From: Xanthobacteraceae bacterium
GTDB taxonomy: Bacteria > Pseudomonadota > Alphaproteobacteria > Rhizobiales > Xanthobacteraceae
Assembly: GCA_030043175.1 (NCBI GenBank)
Contig: JASHYD010000017.1
Location: forward strand, 1 to 6,123
Direction of reading: 5' to 3'
DNA length: 6,123 bases
This document shows positions 5,881-6,123 of this stretch, in pieces. Numbering within the stretch: the first letter of the stretch is position 1; each line of letters starts with the position of its first letter. The notes beneath the pieces were generated by a model that saw nothing but the letters and a program-made list of their open reading frames with translations, was not told where the DNA came from and did not search any database. The translations under genes were made by a program, and so were the position numbers.

Positions 5881-6123
5881 TCAGCTACTTCGAGTTGGCG
5901 AGTTTTCTATATCGGCGCAGCGTTCGATCAACTTTGAGAAGGGTTCTGCGTCGTCCAGTAGGATGCCGTCACCAGCCATCTTCTTGTAGTCGACTTCAAG
6001 CACGTTGAGTGCTTCGGAGGCTTGGTGTCAGTCGATCGAAGCCTTCGACGAGGGGAGCCGACGGCGCCGGCAGCTGGGGCTGTTTCCGGCCGATCATGAA
6101 GTTCCAGCCTCCGCCGATGGCTA
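5881..6123 (-). pseudogene. C-terminal end of an unrecognised protein, frameshifted and cut by the window edge
   Basis: From the right edge, the minus strand reads AIGGGWNFMIGRKQPQLPAP and then APLVEGFDRLT. After a +1 shift it continues as QASEALNVLEVDYKKMAGDG and LLDDAEPFSKLIERCADI, to a stop at 5881-5883. Skipping one extra C in the CACC run (plus 6024-6025) joins the two halves into one smooth protein of about 80 visible residues, the second half rich in helix formers and charged residues. Without the shift, the first frame ends within a few codons. I do not recognise the family. The 5' part lies outside the window, so its true length is unknown. The frameshift could be a real mutation or a sequencing error. 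Confidence 0.55.

Noticed and set aside
1..6123. CRISPR array, tRNA/rRNA genes, riboswitch or retron-like element
   Set aside because: I looked for regularly spaced repeats, tRNA-like cloverleaf arms and long structured leaders and saw none. The repeats present are only two-copy and short.

Overview
The window reads as a GC-rich chromosomal accessory region of a soil or environmental proteobacterium. An alphaproteobacterium of the Bradyrhizobium/Hyphomicrobiales type is my best guess. That placement rests only on the protein families (a secreted NHL beta-propeller, an LVIVD-repeat protein, an esterase-713-like hydrolase) and on codon style, so it is an inference. Every convincing gene lies on the minus strand. 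The long plus-strand open frames are antisense shadows of the two large minus-strand genes.

Layout in the direction of minus-strand transcription, from the right edge leftwards. At 6123-5881 is the C-terminal end of an unrecognised protein, cut by the window edge and broken by one frameshift. At 5880-5679 is a gene-free stretch with a short 20-bp-spaced direct repeat and an inverted repeat. At 5678-5523 is a possible 51-residue ORF. At 5473-4301 is an intact exported alpha/beta hydrolase related to Alcaligenes esterase 713. At 4300-3756 is a spacer of about 545 bp with no supportable gene except a candidate promoter next to the following gene. At 3755-2271 is an intact exported NHL-repeat beta-propeller protein. 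At 2270-1135 is a decayed stretch holding a probable IS630-type transposase scrap, unassigned open frames and short repeats. At 1134-797 is the signal peptide and N-terminal part of an LVIVD-repeat protein. At about 770-292 is a heavily frameshifted remnant of another secreted protein family, recognisable by the motif YGESVGRYGG followed by DTLVIDTIG and by the C-terminus EDICAENNQHLFDY. The rest, down to position 1, shows nothing I can assign.

The two intact genes and both damaged partners at the left encode, or once encoded, exported proteins of families often found near each other in soil proteobacteria with large secreted catabolic repertoires. A shared role in extracytoplasmic turnover of an ester or aromatic-type substrate is possible, but no substrate can be read from the sequence. 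The main story is reductive. Two genes are well preserved, while the flanks are a mosaic of pseudogenes with single-base indels, an in-frame nonsense codon and transposase debris. I see no convincing evidence for a new defence, CRISPR or RNA-based system here.
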